Assembly: GCA_933207985.1 (NCBI GenBank)
Contig: OW240913.1
Location: 278,805,232 to 278,869,231 of the forward strand
Length of the DNA stretch: 64,000 nt
Reading direction: 5' to 3'
Origin: Pelobates cultripes
Lineage: Eukaryota > Chordata > Amphibia > Anura > Pelobatidae
Shown piece after piece: positions 57,960 to 64,000 of this stretch (its first letter is position 1; each line of letters starts with the position of its first letter). Both the position numbers and the translations under genes were made by a program. A model generated the notes under the pieces. The model was not told the DNA's origin and did not search any database. It was given only the letters and a program-made list of their open reading frames with translations.

Positions 57960-58281
57960 GTAAATGTTTTTATACAAGACACAAAGTGCAAAAATTCTAA
58001 ATGACTCCTCGACCTTAGTGTTTATTTGTTCATATTAGTGTTTATATTGTTCATTGTTTAACACCTGTCTCCAGTTGTCCTCTCAAAACTTCAATTAGTA
58101 AATGAAGTATTACTGGCATATACTTAGCCAAATATCTCCGGTCGTAGTTTCTTAATCAAATTACCCAACAATTATCTGTATGTGCGCAGTGTTACATTTG
58201 TAATAGCTACATACTAACACATATTTTGAACTTTATGTTGGCCTGTTAAAGTGCCTCTCTAAGCACAAAAACTATTTTAGC
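57960..58281. other. Intron following the exon, no other feature
   Basis: AT-rich sequence between the donor and the next MITE. Confidence 0.5.
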
Positions 58282-58830
58282 TTAAAGGGACACTATAGTC
58301 ACCAGAACAACTACAGCTTAATGTAGTTGTTCTGGTGAGTATAATGGCTTCCTTCAGGCACTTTCATGTAAACACTGCCTTTTCAGAGAAAAGGCAGTGT
58401 TTACATTGCCCCTAGGGACACCTCCAAGTGGCCACTCCTCAGATGCACAGTAAGCAGCCCTGCCGTTCAGCGTCCCACGCTCTGCATGGAGACGCTGATT
58501 TTTCCTCATAGAGATGCATTGATTGAATGCATCTCTATGAGGAGGTGCTGATTGGTCAAAACAGTGTTTGGCCTCGCCCCCTTGACAATTTTAGTCAATG
58601 CAATGCCTTCCCCATGGGAAGAAAGCATTGGATTGGCTAAAAATCATACATTTTGATGATACCAAGGGGGCAGGGCCAGTGCTGGTAGACCTGTGGAGAG
58701 CTGAAATAAGGTGAGGTTTAACCCATTCTAAAGGGGGTTAAGATGGGGGGGAAAGCCACTTAAATGGGGGGTATTCACTATAGGGTCAGGAGTACAAGTT
58801 TGTGTTCATGACCTTATAGTGATCCTTTAA
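58282..58830. mobile_element. CACTATAG-family MITE, complete (549 bp)
   Basis: TTAAAGGGACACTATAGTC at the left and, inverted, TTAAAGGATCACTATAA at the right, with TTAA at 58282-58285 and 58827-58830. Subterminal hairpin AGAACAACTACA/TGTAGTTGTTCT, then AACACTGCCTTTTC with its inverse. The best-preserved member of the family here. Confidence 0.85.
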
Positions 58831-59265
58831 TAAAGTGGTTTTCCCACAGTTTCACTGCTTTGTTCTGTCATGTAAAATAATTATGTTTATGCAGATCTAG
58901 CCTCTCCTAAGAAGTTTTAGCTTCCCTTATTGCATAGTATATTTAATTTGTGATTTCTTACTGCATGCTCTTTTAATAGCTTGATAGAGCTTTCAACAGC
59001 CTCATGTGTATGATTAAAGTTGTATTTACAGAGCAGGGGATAAGAACTTACTAAGTAAACACACTGTGCTGTATGATCTAATTGAAAAGTATTTTTCGTG
59101 GTGGCTTTGTAAATCACAGTCAGAAGAGGTGTGGCTAGGATTGCACAAACAGAAACAAAAGTGATTTAAGTAGTAGATAATTGATCAGTGCGGCTGCAGG
59201 GGTATGATCTATACAACAAAAGCACTTCTTTAAGCTAAAGTTATTTAGGTGCTTAAAGTATCCCC
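58831..59265. other. No gene seen
   Basis: AT-rich intronic sequence. AACAGAAACAAAAGTGATTT near 59147 also occurs near 44412, so part of it is dispersed repeat. Confidence 0.45.
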
Positions 59266-59716
59266 TTAAAAGACCACTATAGACACCCAGACCACTTCAG
59301 CTCAATGAAGTGGTCTGGGTGCCAGGTCCCTCTAGTTTTAACCCTGCAGCTGAAAACATAGCAGTTTCAGGGAAACTGCTATATTTCACTGAGGGTTAAT
59401 CCAGCCTTTAGTGGCTGTCTCACTGAAAGCCGCTAGAGGCGCTTCCGCGATTCTTGCTGTGAAAATCACAGTGAGAAGAATCTGGACGTCCATAGGAAAG
59501 CATTGAGTAATGCTTTCCTATGGGCGGTTTGCATGCGCGCGCGGCACTTGCCGTGCATGCGCATTCGTATATGACGTTGGCAGGGGGTGGAGAGTTCCGC
59601 AGCACAGAGGGAGCCCGGCGCTGGAGAAAGGTAAGTGGCTGAGGGTGGGAGGGACCTAATTACCCTATAGTGCCAGGAAAAAAGTTTGTTTTCCTGGCAC
59701 TATAGTGCTCCTTTAA
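59266..59716. mobile_element. CACTATAG-family MITE, second subtype (451 bp)
   Basis: TTAAAAGACCACTATAGACA at the left and CACTATAGTGCTCCTTTAA at the right. ACCCAGACCACTTCAG pairs with TGAAGTGGTCTGGGT, and CTATAGTGCCAGG (59665-59677) with CCTGGCACTATAG (59693-59705). The CpG-rich centre with GCATGCGC motifs is part of the element, not a host promoter. Confidence 0.87.
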
Positions 59717-62463
59717 CTTGCTAATGCCTTTTTTATTGCTATGTTTTATAAAATATAGTTGTCAGATTAGCTACAAAAAAACACGTTCATAAATGTGGAT
59801 ATAAGCACTATTAAAATGTATATTTTATAAAGTTCTAGCACTTGAAGTCACAATTATTCTTTTAGTTTAATGCTTTTTATTTTGCTTCAAAATACATTTT
59901 ATAGAAACTTGTAGTAAACTTGTCTAGTAAAAGATTTTGTTTTCTATATTTTTTTAATCTTCCTTTCATTATTTATTATATCGAACCCCATCTGCCTGTT
60001 GCTGTGTCACATGATGCATGTATCAACACTGGATTTTGTTTTGTGCAAATGGTAACATTAGAATAGTTTTTTAAATGATCTTGAAAGGAAGAGTGGAGGC
60101 AGGAATGGAAGAGTTAGTCTACAGTCTCAGAAAAGGAAGGATGTTATCACAGATTATATAAACATTCACACTCTTAAAATAAAATGTTGAGTTAAAAATG
60201 TGTGACAAATCCTGGAGACAGGGCAAAATCAGATTTGAAAGAGTTCAGGGAAGACAGATAGTTTAGTTGACTTTTGGGTGATGTAACACGCGTTTATTTG
60301 CCAATAGGTTGGGTTTAAAGAGCAGTGTTCTCTTGTAGGAAACCAACACAGTGTTATCTGTGATCAAGTGTGAGCTTGTGTATCTTATTAATATCAAATT
60401 AGTGAGCCAAAAACAAAAGAAGAGGACATCTTGCTGACAGTTCCACAAGTGACTCCAGCAGTTGGGATCAATCCCGGCTATATTGGTTGCCTGAGATAAT
60501 ATAGCAAGATGATGGTTAAGAACAGTTAGATTTACACATCAAAATCTGCCTCTTCTTACTCATATATCTGGAAACTTTGCAATTGTGCTTCTTCTAAAAC
60601 TTTAACCTTTCCCCTTTTTTTTTTTTTATTATTTTTCTGTGCATAGTGATTACAAACACATCTCTAATGCCACAACAGCATGAACAATTGATATAAGAGC
60701 ATGCACGTTGATAACAAGACATGGCAGAATTAGACAAAGCACTTTTTATTTTTTTCATGAGTAGACAAGCAAGACTGTCACGTCTAACTGGTAGATGTGG
60801 TAACTTAACTAGGTAATTTAGACATAAGCATATAAAGTGTGTATAGCACGGAATGCTTGGATAGTTAGAGAGTTAGACCAAAGTGCCCCATACAAGGAAA
60901 ACTAATGCTTTAATTGTAGCCCATTGGAATTCAAATGTATAAACCGTGTTCTCCCCGACAGCGGCCTAGCGCCCTTTAACATGCTTAAGAGATCATTGTT
61001 TTTGCTTAAGGTATCATCCCATCCCTACCACAAACGGGGCCTAATGCCACACAGTAAAACGGGCTGAGGATAAAATTCAAACAGTAGAGGCATACATATA
61101 TCGTCAAGTGTGAGTTACCAAAACAAAAAAAATACATAAGATGATGTGTTGCCAGAATAAAGCAAGGTGGATACTTTGGAGTGAACTTTTCCTCTTTCTA
61201 AACGTACAGGAAGGATGATAATGGGCAGGGGGGTGAATGTCAAGTTTACATTATTTGGTCTGAGTTTCCCTACCTGGAGGCTTTATACTGATCTGTCAAG
61301 CACAAAGCCTCTGGAGAAAGTCTGTTAAATTCCTAAATACATTTATCGGCAGGAGAAGTAGTTATACCCAGCAATTATACTTAGATTGTTTAAATGATAA
61401 AGTCATATACTCTGCCATCTCACCAAGTTATTTCTCATCACATTTTGCACCGGCATCACCTTTTTCTCTTGTCATAACCTGTTCCGTTAAACACAATCCT
61501 TCACATTTTTCCAGAAAATCTGTTTTAATCCTTCCTATTTACACCTCCCCTCAATACAATAATCCCTTTTGAATCCTCCCAGCTTATCTAACAATGTTTC
61601 TATTACACACAATTTGATGATCCTACCTAGCCTCCAATTTTCTATCATTCCCATCCCTTAATTCTATAGTATTCACGTTGTAATCCTCTGTACCATTATC
61701 ATTCAGGCCCTTTCTCAACCTGGCAGCAACTATGCTTACAGCTGCCACTATAATTGAGGAAAGCTGATCATTTCGCAGTCAACTGTGTATAACATTCTGA
61801 GTTACTGCTAGCGTGAGGGGAAGATACTGACTTGTCATCTCCGCTATTGTGTTGAAAATGAAATGATTTGGCCGAGCACAGCACTAATTTAGGCATCTGA
61901 GATGTAAATGGAATCTTTTACCAAGGCAATAGCTACTGACCTGAGATTTCAGATGTTGGTTATATCACCAACACTTGTTTTTTTTATTATAATTTATAAA
62001 AAGAAATGTGCCTGAGTATAAATAGAAGAAAGCAAAGCTTTGTAAAACAGACACATATTGGAATGCAACACACAATGGACCTGTGATGTAACTGTTTACC
62101 CTGTATGAAATGAGTCATGTCACTTCCTCTTATTTATCGGACAGCCGATTCAGGAAAAACAAGGATATGTTGTATGTTTAAGAAAGTTTGGAGGAGTAAT
62201 GCTTTTTTTACGTCATAGTTATCTCCCACTTTACTATTCTATATGTGCTAGGATATCTATCTATACAGGAAGTGATTGATTTATTTAAATATAGAGTCTG
62301 TGCCTAAGACTGTTTGCTTTTTGTGTGTGAGCTTTCTAAAGGGGCATGCTCTTTGTTTGTCACATTTCTATCCTTCCCAGCTTTGGATGACAATGACAGA
62401 CTAAACTGTCATTGTAGGCTAAACTATCCCGCCTACAATCACTGTCCGATCTTAGAAGAACTG
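59717..62463. other. Long intronic stretch, no gene seen
   Basis: Unique-looking AT-rich DNA of 2.7 kb without terminal repeats or coding frames. Bases 61440-62300 have a balanced, non-repetitive texture and would be the first place to look for conserved non-coding elements. Confidence 0.45.
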
Positions 62464-63838
62464 ATAGAAACATAGAATGTGACGGCAGATAAGAACCATT
62501 CGGCTCATCTAGTCTGCCCAATAATTCAAAATACTTTTAATTAGTCCCTGGCCTTATCTTAAAGGACCACTATAGTGCCAGGAAAAAAAATCGTTTTCCT
62601 GGCACTATAGTGCCCTGAGGGTGCCCCCACCCTCATGGCCCCCCTTCCGCCCGGCTGAAGTTGGACGAAGGGGGTTAAACACTCACCTTTATCCAGTGCC
62701 GGGCTCCCTTGGCGCTGGGGACTCTCCTCCTCCTTTGGACGTCACCGACTGAATGCGCATGCGCGTCTTTAAATATAGTCTCCTTCTTTACTGTGTTGAT
62801 TTCCTTTATGTATTTAAATGTTTCTATCATATCCCCCATCTCGTCTTTCCTCCAAGCTATATACATGTTAAGACCCTTTATCTTTCCTGGTAAGTTTTAT
62901 TCTGCAATCCATGAACCAGCTTAGTAGCCCTTCTCTGAACTCTCTCTAAAGTATCAATATCCTTCTGAAGATACGGTCTCCAGTACTGCGTACAATATTT
63001 CAAATGAGGTCTCACCAGTGTTCTGTACAATGGCATGAGCACTTCCCTCTTTCTACTGCTAATACCTCTCCCTATACAACCAATCATTCTGCTAGCATTT
63101 CCTGCTGCTCTATTACATTGTCTTTCTACCTTTAAGTCATCTTAAATAATTACTCCTAATCTCTTTCCTCAGATTTTGAGGTTAGTAGGGTATCAAATAT
63201 CCTATACTCTGCCCTTGGGTTTTTACGTCCAAGGTGCATTGTCTTGCACTTATCCACATTAAATGTCAGTTGCCACAGCTCTGACCATTTTTCTAGTTGA
63301 CCTAAATCATTTGGCTTATTTGGAACATCAACCCTGTTACATATCTTAATATCATCAGCAAAAAGACATACCTTACCATCAAGACCTTCTGCAATATCAC
63401 TAATAAAAATATAAAAGAGAATGGGTCCAAGTACAGATCCCTGAGGTACCCTGCTGGTAACAAGACCATGCTTCGAATATACTCCATTGACTACAACCCT
63501 CTGTTGCCTGTCACTCAGCCACTGCCTTACCCATTCAACAATATTGGAATCCAAACTTTAACGATTGCAGTTTATTGATAAGCCTTCTATGTGCAACAAT
63601 GTCAAAAGCCTTTCTGAAATCTAGGTAAGCAATGTCTACTGCACCACCCTGATCTATTATTTTAGTTACCCAATCAAATTTTAGATGTTCAACAATCCTA
63701 TCCTTTAACATGGTTTCCATCACTTTCCCCACTACTGAAGTAAGGCTTACTGGCCTATAGTTGCCCGACTCCTCGCTACTACCTTTCTTGTGAATGGGTA
63801 CAACATTCGCTAATTTCCAATCTGATGCGGAAGTCCAC
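62464..63838 (-). pseudogene. LINE (CR1/Rex1/Jockey-like) 3' half: RT end and tail
   Basis: The - strand encodes an RT from the NYRPVSLTS block (about 63760) through AYLDFRKAFDIVAHRRLINK, VPQGSVLGPILFYIFISDI and FADDIKI (catalytic Asp pair) to NVDKCKTMHLGRKN and LYRTLVRPHLKYCTQYW (about 62990). Three frames are needed, so it is inactive. The 5' break is at about 63838; endonuclease and ORF1 are absent, as in typical 5'-truncated LINE copies. The 3' tail contains ACATAGAATGTGACGGCAGA near 62468 and is interrupted by a MITE. Confidence 0.88.
62559..62772. mobile_element. MITE fragment inside the LINE tail
   Basis: TTAAAGGACCACTATAGTGC and the CCTGGCACTATAG palindrome are the inverted equivalent of the right end at 59650-59716. 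The sequence then runs through a GCGCATGCGC-containing centre and stops without the other terminus near a TTAA at 62769-62772. Confidence 0.72.
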
Positions 63839-64000
63839 TTCTGTGTTCGATTTGTTTTATCACAGGCTATAGTTTGTAGTTACTGGTAAAATCTACTTTT
63901 TTTGTCAGATTGGTTGAAAACTGTTTGACATAGACTACGGAGATTGTCAACCTTTGCACCATTCTCATTACAAACGCTTTAGTTGTTTTGGTGCTTAGAG

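Noticed and set aside
59500..59640. CpG-rich patch with GCATGCGC motifs as a second promoter
   Set aside because: It is the conserved centre of a MITE that recurs at 62559-62772.

Overview
This window is nuclear DNA of a vertebrate, most likely an anuran amphibian. It is dominated by mobile elements of the kinds abundant in frog genomes: DIRS, Ty3/Gypsy, hAT, Tc1/mariner, short TTAA-flanked elements and a CR1/Rex1-like LINE. Spliced host sequence is scarce and there is no operon structure. The species is inferred, not proven.

Bases 1-9996 hold a young gamma-type (class I) endogenous retrovirus on the + strand. Its 5' LTR is cut by the window edge. In order come a tRNA-Lys(1,2) primer site, a leader with a 23-bp tandem repeat, gag, pol, an uninterrupted env, a polypurine tract and a complete 3' LTR. 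The LTRs differ by only three substitutions and one AT unit. gag is frameshifted and shows no capsid domain; pol carries one premature UGA inside a short tandem duplication; env is open for 638 codons.

Bases 10-20 kb are nested repeats. A 1-kb solo LTR sits in a minisatellite with a perfect 5-bp target duplication, and a mariner fragment follows. At 15.1-18.6 kb a hAT-like element contains a solo LTR, which in turn contains a TTAA-flanked multi-hairpin element. Two more copies of that hairpin family lie at 18.6 and 31.7 kb; their terminal hairpins differ in sequence between copies yet remain self-complementary.

At 20.1-20.42 kb there is a CpG-rich, TATA-less, promoter-like island with an NRF1-type palindrome and a splice donor. 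A convincing 150-bp, phase-0 exon lies at 57810-57959. Together they suggest a host gene on the + strand whose long intron holds most of the rest of the window.

That putative intron contains a DIRS element on the - strand (26.07-30.84 kb, with inverted terminal repeats), a non-autonomous LTR element (33712-36142, exact 5-bp target duplication, tRNA-Leu primer site, modular repeats instead of pol), a 3'-truncated Gypsy element on the - strand (about 47.1-53.67 kb) split by four separately bounded insertions, and many TTAA-flanked MITEs. The last 1.5 kb carries a LINE reverse transcriptase fragment on the - strand.
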